A DNA stretch of 64,000 nucleotides from Lachnospiraceae bacterium (lineage in GTDB: Bacteria > Bacillota > Clostridia > Lachnospirales > Lachnospiraceae), in NCBI GenBank assembly GCA_015057085.1, contig SVFB01000010.1, positions 1-64,000 on the forward strand, in the 5' to 3' direction. The translations under genes and the position numbers were made by a program. Positions 52,126-64,000 of this stretch are shown here, one piece after another. The notes below the pieces were generated by a model. It saw only the letters and a list, made by a program, of their open reading frames with translations. It was not told the origin of the DNA and did no database searches. Position 1 is the stretch's first letter; each line of letters opens with the position of its first letter.

Positions 52126-53403
52126 CTACTTACGAGAATTTTTCTCGTTATAGTTCTTAACCATATTTGCTTTTGAAGCAAGACTACCGGCCTTAGCATT
52201 GCTCTTGATATTCAAGGCATTTTCCAAAGCTGCATCATCACTATCTACATTCATACTTGCTTTTGCATCAATAGAACGTGTCTTAATTGCTGCGGCACGA
52301 CGAATCTGATCTTGATAAAGTCCTTGCTTTTCCTTTTTCTTCGCAACTTTCTCTTTATTCTTTTCAATGATGGACTCAAGGTCAATCTTATCAAAATGCT
52401 TGTTCAAGAAATACTGCTGAACAGAACGAACAAGTGCACCTGCAATCCAGTAAATACCAAGACCTACAGGAAGAGTAAAACAGAATACCAAAGACATAAG
52501 TGGCATCATAACGTTCATTGTTTTCATTGTCTGTGCAGTCTGATCACCGGCATTTGTCTGAGGTGTCAACTTAATGTTTAATACCTGAGTTAAATAAGAA
52601 AGAATTGGGAAAAGTAAAGCAATAATTGCAACCCAATAAACTCCGGTAGAAAAAGCATTCTTGATGATTGCCAAAGGTGAATCTGAAATATTAAGACCAA
52701 CAAAATAATTGAATCCCTTAATATTTGAATAAGTATTGCTAATTGAATCACCTAAATCAGGGAAATAGCTAAGCAATGCATTATCAGATGCTGAATCCCA
52801 TGCAGTAGAAGGAAGCTTATAAAGAGCATCAACAATATGATTTGTCAAAGTGCTTCCGCTTTCTGCAGCCCAATCAACCTTTGTCAAAGTTGAAATCTTA
52901 AAATCTGTTACAACAGTTGCCATAGTATCCTGAAAACCGCTTGTACCGGTAATTCCATCTACTAAAGCAGAGAACTGATCCTTAATATTGGTGATATATG
53001 CCGGAATATTATAGAATACACGATATAATGCAAACAAAATCGGCATCTGGATCAATAACTGTAAACAACTTCCCATCGGAGAAATGCCATACTTCTGATA
53101 AACAAGCTGAGTTTCGGCATTCATTGCCTGCATAGAGGCCTGATCTTTCTTATTCTTATACTTATCCTGAACAGCCCTAAGTTCCGGTTGCATCTTTTGA
53201 GATAACTTAGAGAACTTTTGCTGTCTGTAAGTAAGTGGAAAAAGAATGATATAAATTACGATGGTCAATAAAATGATGGAAACACCAACATTGGTGATTC
53301 CGATGGCACTCATACCCATATAAATGAGATTCATGATCCAACCGATTGCTTTTGCAATTGGACCAAGAATGCTACCAGCGTAAGGTGTCAATAAAATATC
53401 CAT
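52126..53403 (-). CDS. yidC: Membrane protein insertase YidC
   Basis: 425 aa. The conserved YidC/Oxa1 core (PLTYRQQKFSKLSQKMQPEL, QKYGISPMGSCLQLLIQMPIL) with five TM segments, a long outer loop of about 130 residues between the first core helices, and a basic cytoplasmic tail. There is no obvious lipobox, unlike SpoIIIJ. It inserts proteins with or without SecYEG. Confidence 0.95.
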   Translation of the reverse strand: MDILLTPYAGSILGPIAKAIGWIMNLIYMGMSAIGITNVGVSIILLTIVIYIILFPLTYRQQKFSKLSQKMQPELRAVQDKYKNKKDQASMQAMNAETQLVYQKYGISPMGSCLQLLIQMPILFALYRVFYNIPAYITNIKDQFSALVDGITGTSGFQDTMATVVTDFKISTLTKVDWAAESGSTLTNHIVDALYKLPSTAWDSASDNALLSYFPDLGDSISNTYSNIKGFNYFVGLNISDSPLAIIKNAFSTGVYWVAIIALLFPILSYLTQVLNIKLTPQTNAGDQTAQTMKTMNVMMPLMSLVFCFTLPVGLGIYWIAGALVRSVQQYFLNKHFDKIDLESIIEKNKEKVAKKKEKQGLYQDQIRRAAAIKTRSIDAKASMNVDSDDAALENALNIKSNAKAGSLASKANMVKNYNEKNSRK

Positions 53404-53416
53404 GGATTAACCCTCC

Positions 53417-53626
53417 CTATGGAACGGGATCAAATCCACCCTTTGATAGGGGATTACATCTCATAATTCTCCATGCTGCCAATGCGCCGCCCTTTAATGC
53501 ACCGTGCTTTTTTACAGCTTCAAGTCCATAGGTAGAACAAGTCGGACAATAAGGACAATGCGTTCTTTTCATTGGAGATACATATTTTCTATAAAATAAA
53601 ATGAGTGCAATCAATAATTTTTTCAA
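53417..53626 (-). CDS. yidD: Membrane protein insertion efficiency factor YidD
   Basis: 69 aa, full-length YidD. An amphipathic N-terminal helix ([17 protein letters not shown]), then the cysteine-rich core [46 protein letters not shown]. It lies between rnpA and yidC as usual and assists membrane insertion. Confidence 0.97.
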   Translation of the reverse strand: MKKLLIALILFYRKYVSPMKRTHCPYCPTCSTYGLEAVKKHGALKGGALAAWRIMRCNPLSKGGFDPVP

Positions 53627-53657
53627 AATGATCCCATCTTTTCTTCAAAATAATGAT

Positions 53658-53993
53658 TTAAACTAAAATCTTGTGAAGAGATCCAAGATGCAACAGCGCT
53701 TCTTCAATTTGATGATAATTACAATCTTTTGCTGTTACTCTCGCGACGATTACAATGTCCAAACCACTATTGAACAACTCTTCTTGTAATCTATAACTTT
53801 CCCGAATCAACCGGGTCAAATGATGTCTTATAACACTGTTTCCTACTTTTTTGCTAACTGAAATTCCGAGTCTATTTTGACTCGTGCCATTTTTCAAGAC
53901 ATACATAACCAAATAGCGATTGGCATAAGAGACACCACGGCTATAAACCATCTTAAAATCGGCATTTTTCTTTAATGAGTCTGAAAATTTCAT
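53658..53993 (-). CDS. rnpA: Ribonuclease P protein component
   Basis: About 111 aa. The FxxVYSRG opening (here FKMVYSRG), the LGISVSKKVGNSVIRHHLTRLIRESYR RNP-binding helix, and the end are typical of the C5/RnpA protein, which helps the RNase P RNA mature tRNA 5' ends. GAGG just precedes the ATG at 53993. It follows rpmH by about 75 bases. Confidence 0.96.
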   Translation of the reverse strand: MKFSDSLKKNADFKMVYSRGVSYANRYLVMYVLKNGTSQNRLGISVSKKVGNSVIRHHLTRLIRESYRLQEELFNSGLDIVIVARVTAKDCNYHQIEEALLHLGSLHKILV

Positions 53994-54067
53994 ATTTCCT
54001 CGATTCATTACATTTGTTTAATAAAAGAAGAAAAGACCACATTATCTGTGGCCTAAATAAAATCCAA

Positions 54068-54202
54068 TTATGCGGATAATTTGTTTCTTCCTTTAAGTCT
54101 TCTTGCTGCTAAAACCTTACGTCCGCCAGCAGTTTTCATTCTTGCACGGAATCCGTGAACCTTAGATCTTTGTCTTTTCTTAGGCTGGAATGTCATCTTC
54201 AT
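54068..54202 (-). CDS. rpmH: 50S ribosomal protein L34
   Basis: 44 aa, missing from the ORF track because of its size. The translation [20 protein letters not shown], then [20 protein letters not shown], is a complete L34. AGGAGG lies 8 bases before the ATG. It is first in the rpmH-rnpA-yidD-yidC-jag operon and divergent from dnaA across oriC. Confidence 0.98.
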   Translation of the reverse strand: MKMTFQPKKRQRSKVHGFRARMKTAGGRKVLAARRLKGRNKLSA

Positions 54203-54277
54203 CGGTATCCACCTCCTCTACGTTAAAAAACATCGATACAATTATATCAAAAAACCTAGAATTGTCAATAATATATT

Positions 54278-54406
54278 TTATCAACACATATCCACATAAT
54301 ATATACTAAATTATCCACAAAAAATGTTAGTTATCCCCCTTGTGTTGATAAGTTGTGGATAACTTGTTTATGAGATTGTGAATAAATGTGGATAGGCATG
54401 GATAAC
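54278..54406. other. Replication origin oriC, DnaA-box cluster
   Basis: At least seven DnaA-box-like 9-mers lie between rpmH and dnaA: TTATCCACA at 54311 and its complement at 54354 are perfect. TTATCAACA (54278), ATATCCACA (54288), TGTTGATAA (54343), TGTGAATAA (54377) and TGTGGATAG (54387) have one mismatch. The gene context (rpmH/dnaA) and the change in gene orientation support this as the chromosome origin. Confidence 0.9.
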
Positions 54407-54424
54407 TTTCTAGACCTTAAAAAG

Positions 54425-54453
54425 TTGAATTAACGCTTTAAATAGTGTAAGAT
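54425..54453 (+). promoter_or_regulatory. dnaA promoter
   Basis: TTGAAT and TAAGAT with 17-base spacing, next to the DnaA-box cluster and about 50 bases before the ATG; it is likely autoregulated by DnaA. Confidence 0.65.
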
Positions 54454-54505
54454 AATATCTGTAGCACTATGCAAAAATTTATTAAAATTTCATTATGGAG
54501 TTTAA

Positions 54506-55864
54506 ATGGAACAATTAATTGAAAAGTGGAATGAAATACTGCAAAGGGTTAAAGAAGAGCATGAAATCACTGATATTTCCTTTAATACCTGGCTTCGTCC
54601 ACTTGAGATATATGACTTAAAAGATAATACACTTTACATTCTTGTAAAAAATGAACAGGTTGGCCTGAACTATATTAATAGGAAATATTACCTTCCTATT
54701 AAAGTAGCAATTGCAGAGACAATCGGTATGGAATATGAAATCGAATTTATCACACCGACACAGTCCAAAAATATCAAACCAACAAATGCAGCAAAGAATT
54801 TGAATAAGGACTTATCAACATCTGCAGCTAATCATTCTAATCTAAATCCAAATTACACATTTGACACCTTTGTCGTAGGTGGCAATAACCGATTTGCACA
54901 TTCTGCATCACTTGCGGTAGCAGAATCACCCGGAGAAGCATACAATCCTCTTTATATTTACGGAGGACCGGGACTTGGTAAAACCCACTTGATGCATTCC
55001 ATCGGACATTTCATTTTAGATCAGAATCCATATTCAAAAGTAATCTATGTTACTTCAGAAGAATTTACCAACGAAGTAATTGATTCCATTAAAAATGGAA
55101 ATACTGCTATGTCTAAACTTCGAGACAAATACAGAACAGTAGATGTTTTGATGATTGATGATATCCAGTTTATTATTGGAAAGGTTGCAACGCAGGAAGA
55201 ATTTTTCCATACTTTCAATGCGCTGCAGACCCAAGGTAAACAAATTATCATCACCTCCGATAAACCTCCAAAAGAAATGGAGACTTTGGAAGAGAGAATT
55301 CGTTCAAGATTTGAATGGGGATTGATGGCAGATATCGGTGTTCCTGATTATGAAACACGAATGGCCATTCTTCGAAAGAAAATCGAAAATGATAAATTTG
55401 ATATCGATGACGAAGTTTTAAAATATATTGCAACTAATATCAAATCAAATATTCGAGAATTGGAAGGTGCTTTAAATAAGTTACTTGCTTATCATAATCT
55501 TTCTAATGAAGATATTACTATGGAAGTTGCAATCAATGAATTACAAAATATCATAACTCCGGATAAGCCAAGAGAAATTACTCCACAGCTGATTATCGAA
55601 GTTGTGGCAGAACATTTTAATATCACTGTGGATCAGATGATATCAAAAAACAGAAGTAAAGATATTGCAAAGCCAAGACAGATTGCAATGTACCTCTGTA
55701 AGAATATGACCGATTCACCATTAGATGCCATTGGCTCTCTTTTGGGAGGACGCGATCATTCAACCATTATCCATGGTGTTAAGAATGTTGCGAAAAACTG
55801 TGATGATGATTCAGAGTTTAAAGAAACCATTGAAAAAATCAAAAAGAAAATCAATCCGAACTAG
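54506..55864 (+). CDS. dnaA: Chromosomal replication initiator protein DnaA
   Basis: 452 aa with all four domains. Domain I (FNTWLRPLEIYDL), a short variable domain II, the AAA+ domain III with Walker A GGPGLGKTHLMHSI and Walker B LMIDDIQFI, and the DNA-binding domain IV with GGRDHSTIIHG. It opens the origin located just upstream. Confidence 0.99.
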   Translation: MEQLIEKWNEILQRVKEEHEITDISFNTWLRPLEIYDLKDNTLYILVKNEQVGLNYINRKYYLPIKVAIAETIGMEYEIEFITPTQSKNIKPTNAAKNLNKDLSTSAANHSNLNPNYTFDTFVVGGNNRFAHSASLAVAESPGEAYNPLYIYGGPGLGKTHLMHSIGHFILDQNPYSKVIYVTSEEFTNEVIDSIKNGNTAMSKLRDKYRTVDVLMIDDIQFIIGKVATQEEFFHTFNALQTQGKQIIITSDKPPKEMETLEERIRSRFEWGLMADIGVPDYETRMAILRKKIENDKFDIDDEVLKYIATNIKSNIRELEGALNKLLAYHNLSNEDITMEVAINELQNIITPDKPREITPQLIIEVVAEHFNITVDQMISKNRSKDIAKPRQIAMYLCKNMTDSPLDAIGSLLGGRDHSTIIHGVKNVAKNCDDDSEFKETIEKIKKKINPN

Positions 55865-56183
55865 TTTCTTCCTATTATAATAGTGTTCGAAACATCATTA
55901 TTTTCTTGAACTTTTTTACAATGAAAATCTGTGGATTATCTGTTTATAAGCATGTGAAGAAATTGTTTATTCGTTGGGGATTTGATTTATTTTAAAATTT
56001 ATCAAAATAAGTTATCCCTATTTATCAAATTAAAATAAGTCATGTATCAACATACTTATTATTTTTGATAAATTCAGTAATATCAATGGCTTCAACGGTT
56101 ATACACTTTTAAACAGCTCTTAATACTATTAATACTAGATTAAAATATATTATATATACATTTGCGCAGGAAGGAGACAACAA
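55865..56183. other. dnaA-dnaN intergenic AT-rich segment, possible second origin half
   Basis: About 320 bases with no ORF, strongly AT-rich, containing DnaA-box-like sequences (TGTGGATTA near 55930, TTATCCCTA near 56022). In Bacillus a second box cluster with the unwinding element lies here, so a bipartite origin is plausible. Confidence 0.6.
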
Positions 56184-57293
56184 ATGAAAATTGTTTGTTC
56201 TAAATCAACATTATTGAAAGGTGTTAACATCGTTTCAAAAGCAGTTCCTACCAGAACCACTATGGCAATCTTAGAATGCATTTTGATTGATGCATCTTCT
56301 GATGAAATTAAATTGATTGCCAATGATATGGAATTGGGAATTGAAACAAAAATAGAAGGAGATATCATTGAACGTGGAATCATTGCTCTTGATGCAAAGA
56401 TTTTCTCAGAAATGGTTCGTAAACTTCCTGATGATGATGTCACAATTGAATCTGATGCATCCTTTAAGACAATTATTTCCTGCGGAAAAGCAAAGTTCAA
56501 TTTAGTTGGTAAGCCTGGTGATGATTTCTCTTACTTACCATTTATTGAAAAGAATGATTCAATTGTATTAAGTCAGTTCACATTAAAAGAAGTTATTCGC
56601 CAAACAATCTTTTCTGTTTCAATGAATGATAACAATAAGATTATGACAGGTGAATTGTTTGAAATCGAAGGAAATACATTAAAAGTTGTTTCTTTGGATG
56701 GACATCGTATTTCTATCAGAAATATCGAGATGAAAAACAATTATGAAAGCAAAAAGGTGATTGTACCTGGTAAAACATTAAATGAAATCAGCAAAATCAT
56801 CAGCGGAAACGCAGATGAAGATGTGATTATTTATATGACAGATAATCATATTGTATTTGAATTTGATAATACAGTTGTGGTTTCAAGATTAATTGAAGGT
56901 GAATATTTTAAAGTGAATCAGATGATCACCTCCGATTACAGCACAAAAGTTAAAATCAGTAAGAGAGATCTTCTTGAATGTATCGACCGTTCAACACTTC
57001 TTGTTAAAGAAGGTGATAAGAAGCCAATTATCATGGAAGTAAAGGATACAAGCGTTGAGCTTCGTATCAATTCAGCTGTTGGATCAATGAACGAAGATAT
57101 CGATATCGAAAAAGAAGGTAATCCGATTACCATTGGTTTCAATCCAAAATTCTTTATTGATGCTTTGCGTGTCATCGATGAAGAAGAGGTTGAAATTTAT
57201 ATGATGAATCCGATGGCACCTTGCTTTATTAGAGATGCAAACAATACATTTATTTATTTAATTCTTCCTGTAAAAATTAAGGAGAATAATTAG
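56184..57293 (+). CDS. dnaN: DNA polymerase III subunit beta (sliding clamp)
   Basis: 369 aa, three repeated clamp domains. The opening KIVCSKSTLLKGVNIVSKAV, SLDGHRISIR, and the C-terminal NPMAPCFIRD...YLILPVKI are typical. It forms the ring that tethers polymerase to DNA and is loaded by a complex including the HolB encoded in this window. AAGGAG precedes the ATG. Confidence 0.99.
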   Translation: MKIVCSKSTLLKGVNIVSKAVPTRTTMAILECILIDASSDEIKLIANDMELGIETKIEGDIIERGIIALDAKIFSEMVRKLPDDDVTIESDASFKTIISCGKAKFNLVGKPGDDFSYLPFIEKNDSIVLSQFTLKEVIRQTIFSVSMNDNNKIMTGELFEIEGNTLKVVSLDGHRISIRNIEMKNNYESKKVIVPGKTLNEISKIISGNADEDVIIYMTDNHIVFEFDNTVVVSRLIEGEYFKVNQMITSDYSTKVKISKRDLLECIDRSTLLVKEGDKKPIIMEVKDTSVELRINSAVGSMNEDIDIEKEGNPITIGFNPKFFIDALRVIDEEEVEIYMMNPMAPCFIRDANNTFIYLILPVKIKENN

Positions 57294-57300
57294 GAGTATT

Positions 57301-57515
57301 ATGATCACAGTTTCAATTAGGGAAAACGAAGAATTTATAAAACTTGGGCAGGCTTTAAAGAAGGCCGGAGTAGTAGGAAGCGGAGTGGATGCGAAATTTG
57401 TAATCCAGGACGGACAAGTTCGATTAAACGGAGAAGTGGAAACCCAGAGGGGAAAGAAACTTTACGGAGGAGAAGAGATTTCCTATAATGGCGAGACCAT
57501 CAAGATTGAAAAATA

Positions 57516-57516
<1 letters not shown>
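57301..57516 (+). CDS. yaaA: S4 domain RNA-binding protein YaaA/RlbA
   Basis: 71 aa. One S4-like domain with FIKLGQALKKAGVVGSGVDAKFVI and VRLNGEVETQRGKKLYGGE. It is the standard small gene between dnaN and recF, thought to act in ribosome assembly. Its stop overlaps the recF start by one base. Confidence 0.96.
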
Positions 57517-60525
<3,009 letters not shown>

Positions 60526-60554
60526 TACGAAGCGAAAAGTAGGAGAAACTATTA

Positions 60555-63077
60555 ATGGATGACAAGATTTTTGATCAAATTCAACATGTTGATTTGAAAA
60601 AAACCATGGAAACCTCTTATATCGATTATGCCATGAGTGTAATTGCTGCTCGTGCGCTACCTGATGTAAGAGATGGTTTAAAGCCGGTTCAAAGAAGAAT
60701 TTTATTCTCAATGAACGAGATGGGAAATACCTACGACAAACCGCATAAAAAATGTGCTCGTATTGTCGGTGATACAATGGGTAAATACCATCCACATGGT
60801 GATAGTTCAATTTACGGAGCTCTCGTATATATGGCACAGCCTTGGTCTCTTCGCTATCCAATGGTAGATGGTCATGGAAACTTTGGTTCTGTGGATGGAG
60901 ATGGCGCAGCTGCAATGCGATATACTGAAGCGCGACTTTCTAAAATCTCCGGATATATGATCGAAGATTTGGATAAAGATACTGTTGATTTCATGCCAAA
61001 CTATGATGAAACAGAGCAGGAACCGGTGGTACTTCCTTCTCGTATTCCAAATCTTTTGGTAAATGGAACAACCGGTATTGCTGTAGGTATGGCAACGAAT
61101 ATGCCACCGCATAACTTAAACGAAGCGATTCAGGCAGTTGTAAAACTCATCGATGATCATGTGGAAGGAAAAGAAACCACAATCGATGATTTGATGAAAA
61201 TCGTAAAAGGACCGGATTTCCCAACCGGTGGAATTATCATGGGAACTTCCGGAATCAATGAAGCATATCGCACCGGTCGTGGTAAAATTCGCGTCCGTGC
61301 AGTAACAGATATAGAACCGATGGAAAATGGTAAGAATCGAATTGTCGTAACCGAGCTTCCATATTTGGTAAATAAAGCAAAATTGATTGAAAAGATTGCA
61401 GAGCTTCACAAGGAAAAGAAGATTGATGGAATCACAGATTTGCGTGATGAATCAGACCGCGAAGGTCTTCGTGTGGTTATCGAGCTTCGTCGCGATGTGA
61501 ACCCTTCAGTAGTATTGAATTTGCTTTATAAGCATACACAGTTGCAGGATACATTTGGTGTAATCAATCTTGCACTTGTCAACGGACAGCCAAAGGTTTT
61601 AAATCTCTATGAATTGTTGAAATGTTATTTGCTTCATCAGGAAGAAGTAGTAACCAGAAGAACACAATTCGATTTAAATAAGGCTGAGGCAAGAGCTCAT
61701 ATTGTAGAAGGCTTGATTATTGCTCAGGATAATATCGATGAAGTAATCAAGATTATTCGTGCCAGCCAGACAACTGCTGAAGCGCAGACAAATTTAATGG
61801 AGCGTTTTGCATTAACAGAGATTCAAGCGAAGAATATCGTTGAGATGAGGCTTCGTGCGTTGACAGGTTTAGAGCGCGAAAAGTTAGAAGCAGAATATAA
61901 GAGCTTACAGGAACAGATCGCATACTTTAAAGCAATTCTTGCTGATAAGAATAAATTACTCGGTGTCATCAAAGATGAGATTCTTGCAATTGCAAACAAA
62001 TACGGCGATGATCGCAAGACTCAGATTGGTTATGATGAATATGATGTATCCATGGAAGATTTGATTCCGGAGACCAATACTGTTATCACAATGACAAAGG
62101 TTGGTTACATTAAGCGTATGAGCACTGAACATTTCAAGAGTCAGCATCGTGGAGGTAAGGGAATCAAAGGAATGGAGACAATCCAGGATGATTATATTGT
62201 GGAAATGTTAATGACCACATCTCATCATTATCTGATGTTCTTTACCAATACAGGTCGTGTTTATCGCATTAAGGCATACGAGATTCCGGAAGCAAGCAGA
62301 ACCTCAAGAGGAACAGCACTTATCAATATCATTCCTCTTCAGCCGGGCGAAAAGATTACGGCTATGATTCCAATTAAGGAATATGGCGAGGACCAGTATT
62401 TATTCATGGCAACCAGAAACGGAATCGTAAAAAAGACTCCGCTTATGGATTATGCAAATATTCGTAAGAATGGTCTTGCTGCAATTAATCTTCGAGATGA
62501 TGATAAATTAATCGAAGTAAAAGTAACGGATAATGAGCAGGAGATTCTCCTGTTTACAGAATATGGACAGTGCATCCGATTCAAGGAAACAGATGTAAGA
62601 ACCACCGGACGAACAACAATGGGTGTTATCGGTATGAATCTTGCAGATGGAGATAAAGTGATTGCAATGACTTTGGTAAAAGATGCGGAAGCAGTCATTT
62701 TAGTTTCAAAGAATGGACTCGGAAAATGTACTTATGTAAAGGAATTTAGTACACAAAACCGTGGTGGTAAGGGTGTGAAATGCTATAAGATTACCGAAAA
62801 GACAGGAAATCTTGTAGGAGTGAAATCTGTTCAAAAAGAAGATGAACTGATGCTTATCACAACAGGCGGAATCATCATTCGAATCCGTGTAAATGAGACT
62901 GCAATTTTAGGTCGAATCACAAGCGGAGTCAAACTGATTGATTTAGCAGATGATGTAGAAGTTGCCAGTGTAGCGCTTGTAGTGGAAGACAAAAGTCTGA
63001 TGCCTCCGGAGGAAGAACCATCGGAAGATGAATCAAGCGATGAATCATCAGAGGAAACTAAAGAATCAAATGAATAA
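60555..63077 (+). CDS. gyrA: DNA gyrase subunit A
   Basis: 840 aa. The catalytic tyrosine lies in [11 protein letters not shown], the quinolone-resistance region reads [16 protein letters not shown] with Ser and Ile at positions 83-84 of E. coli numbering, and the C-terminal pinwheel contains the GyrA-box QHRGGKG. The C-terminus is a Glu/Ser-rich acidic tail. AGTAGGAG precedes the ATG. Confidence 0.99.
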   Translation: MDDKIFDQIQHVDLKKTMETSYIDYAMSVIAARALPDVRDGLKPVQRRILFSMNEMGNTYDKPHKKCARIVGDTMGKYHPHGDSSIYGALVYMAQPWSLRYPMVDGHGNFGSVDGDGAAAMRYTEARLSKISGYMIEDLDKDTVDFMPNYDETEQEPVVLPSRIPNLLVNGTTGIAVGMATNMPPHNLNEAIQAVVKLIDDHVEGKETTIDDLMKIVKGPDFPTGGIIMGTSGINEAYRTGRGKIRVRAVTDIEPMENGKNRIVVTELPYLVNKAKLIEKIAELHKEKKIDGITDLRDESDREGLRVVIELRRDVNPSVVLNLLYKHTQLQDTFGVINLALVNGQPKVLNLYELLKCYLLHQEEVVTRRTQFDLNKAEARAHIVEGLIIAQDNIDEVIKIIRASQTTAEAQTNLMERFALTEIQAKNIVEMRLRALTGLEREKLEAEYKSLQEQIAYFKAILADKNKLLGVIKDEILAIANKYGDDRKTQIGYDEYDVSMEDLIPETNTVITMTKVGYIKRMSTEHFKSQHRGGKGIKGMETIQDDYIVEMLMTTSHHYLMFFTNTGRVYRIKAYEIPEASRTSRGTALINIIPLQPGEKITAMIPIKEYGEDQYLFMATRNGIVKKTPLMDYANIRKNGLAAINLRDDDKLIEVKVTDNEQEILLFTEYGQCIRFKETDVRTTGRTTMGVIGMNLADGDKVIAMTLVKDAEAVILVSKNGLGKCTYVKEFSTQNRGGKGVKCYKITEKTGNLVGVKSVQKEDELMLITTGGIIIRIRVNETAILGRITSGVKLIDLADDVEVASVALVVEDKSLMPPEEEPSEDESSDESSEETKESNE

Positions 63078-63080
63078 ATC

Positions 63081-63133
63081 TATCCTCGCGGAGCGTTTAT
63101 CTCAGTCGGAGATTGTAACTCCGACTGAGATAA
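63081..63133 (+). repeat. Structured intergenic repeat, copy F (3' part)
   Basis: Starts within 4 bases of the gyrA stop with TATCCTCGCGGAGCG. Hairpin 3 follows: TTTATCTCAGTCGGAG-ATTGTAA-CTCCGACTGAGATAAA (16-bp perfect stem). Hairpins 1 and 2 are missing. Confidence 0.85.
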
Positions 63134-63160
63134 ATGGGGGCAGGATTAACCTGCCCCCAT
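63134..63160 (+). terminator. Hairpin after gyrA, probable terminator
   Basis: ATGGGGGCAGG-ATTAA-CCTGCCCCCAT is a perfect 11-bp GC-rich stem directly behind repeat copy F. It lacks a clear U tract (CTATGTAG follows). Confidence 0.55.
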
Positions 63161-63202
63161 CTATGTAGAGAGAGTCTTAACAAAAGTCAACTTGGAGTAA
63201 GA

Positions 63203-64000
63203 ATGATAAGAGAGATACAGACAAGCACAATTACAGAAACAGTAAGAGAAATGTGCATCCAGATTAATCATAATCTTTCAGATGATATGAAAGAGATGTT
63301 AAGCAGTGCAATGCAGACAGAAAAGTCAGAGTTGGGAAGAAAAATACTCGGACAGCTTCAAGAAAATTTAAAAATTGCTGAAACCGAAATGATTCCGATT
63401 TGTCAGGATACGGGAATGGCAGTCTTTTTTGTTGAAGTAGGACAGGATGTACATGTAACAGGTGGATTATTGGAAGATGCCATCAATGAAGGCGTGCGAC
63501 AAGGATACACGGACGGATTTTTGCGAAAATCTGTTGTCAAAGATCCGCTGATTCGTGAGAATACAAAAGATAATACCCCTGCAATTATTCACTATTCAAT
63601 CGTTGCGGGAGAACATATCAAAATCACATTTGCACCGAAGGGATTCGGAAGCGAGAATATGAGCCAGGTATTTATGCTAAAACCGGCAGATGGAATTGAA
63701 GGTGTGAAGAATGCTGTACTAAAGGCTGTGAAAGATGCCGGTCCAAATGCTTGCCCACCAATGGTTGTGGGTGTCGGTGTCGGCGGAGACTTTGAAAAAT
63801 GCGCAATTCTTGCAAAGAAAGCACTCACAAGAGAAGCCGGAACGCATTCAGAAACTCCTTATGTCGCTGATATGGAGAGAGAGTTGCTGGAGAGAATCAA
63901 CAAAACAGGTATCGGTCCGGGAGGATTAGGTGGAACGACCACTGCATTTGCAGTTAATATCAATACCTATCCAACGCATATTGCGGGACTTCCGGTAGCG
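63203..64000 (+). CDS. Fumarate hydratase class I, alpha subunit/N-terminal part (partial, runs off the window)
   Basis: At least 266 residues, open at the right edge. Motifs IPICQDTGMAVFF and NACPPMVVGVGVGGDFE contain two of the 4Fe-4S cysteines of class I fumarase / L-tartrate dehydratase alpha chains; GSENMSQVFML and KTGIGPGGLGG are also typical. GGAG lies 5-6 bases before the ATG at 63203. It hydrates fumarate to malate with a beta subunit, probably encoded next. Confidence 0.93.
   Translation, partial: MIREIQTSTITETVREMCIQINHNLSDDMKEMLSSAMQTEKSELGRKILGQLQENLKIAETEMIPICQDTGMAVFFVEVGQDVHVTGGLLEDAINEGVRQGYTDGFLRKSVVKDPLIRENTKDNTPAIIHYSIVAGEHIKITFAPKGFGSENMSQVFMLKPADGIEGVKNAVLKAVKDAGPNACPPMVVGVGVGGDFEKCAILAKKALTREAGTHSETPYVADMERELLERINKTGIGPGGLGGTTTAFAVNINTYPTHIAGLPVA

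Overview
The window looks like the replication-origin region of a low-GC Firmicute, most likely a Lachnospiraceae (Clostridia) gut bacterium. The basis is the gene order yidC-yidD-rnpA-rpmH / dnaA-dnaN-yaaA-recF-gyrB-gyrA, the presence of parA/parB, RicT, DUF3881, DUF4446 and DUF951 proteins, and strong AGGAGG-type ribosome binding sites. The origin lies around 54.2-54.5 kb (cluster of DnaA boxes), with a second AT-rich segment between dnaA and dnaN. Almost all genes left of it are on the minus strand and those right of it on the plus strand, so transcription follows replication.

Layout. 1-138: 5' end of a group II intron sitting just behind a terminator hairpin. 0.2-2.3 kb: SDR oxidoreductase and PLP aminotransferase. 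2.5-10.7 kb: a peptide-type ABC importer operon (lipoprotein, two permeases, two ATPases) that continues into a small membrane protein, an esterase and a metallo-beta-lactamase-fold hydrolase; a divergent pair of LysR regulators follows. 12.8-15.5 kb: membrane protein, NAD-dependent epimerase-like protein, TetR regulator, Dabb protein. 15.6-21.5 kb: a galactan/arabinogalactan locus (sugar ABC importer, GH53 endo-galactanase, carbohydrate-binding lipoprotein) with its own LacI regulator and recognisable operators. 21.6-31.5 kb: rpsF-ssb-rpsR, DUF951-sirtuin, then a Bacillus-like yaa/yab cluster (decarboxylase, guanylate-kinase-like, yaaR, holB, ricT, trmN, rsmI) headed by an AbiE-type toxin-antitoxin pair. 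31.7-40.9 kb: an ArgR-like small protein, a TrmB-carboxypeptidase fusion, tRNA-Lys, pepT, a protein with SPDEIAALF-type repeats, a DUF1287 protein, tRNA-Arg, DUF3881, HD-GYP and DUF4446. 40.9-54.2 kb: parB, parA, a 1.7-kb gene-free tract with three parS sites, a DegS/DegU-like pair, a degenerate alpha/beta hydrolase, rsmG, mnmG, mnmE, jag, yidC, yidD, rnpA, rpmH. 54.2-64 kb: oriC, dnaA, dnaN, yaaA, recF, gyrB, gyrA and the start of a class I fumarase subunit.

The most interesting hidden signal is an intergenic repeat family present six times (three complete, three 3'-partial copies). It has a fixed series of hairpins whose stems differ in sequence between copies but stay paired, plus a near-invariant GCGCATCCTCGCGGAGCG linker. 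That is the pattern expected of a selected RNA or single-stranded DNA structure. Other points of interest are the trmB-dacF fusion with an internal start, the GH53 enzyme split from its binding module, a likely dead AbiEii toxin heading a housekeeping operon, an alpha/beta hydrolase lacking its triad, and the parS-bearing desert with a 14-bp tandem repeat.
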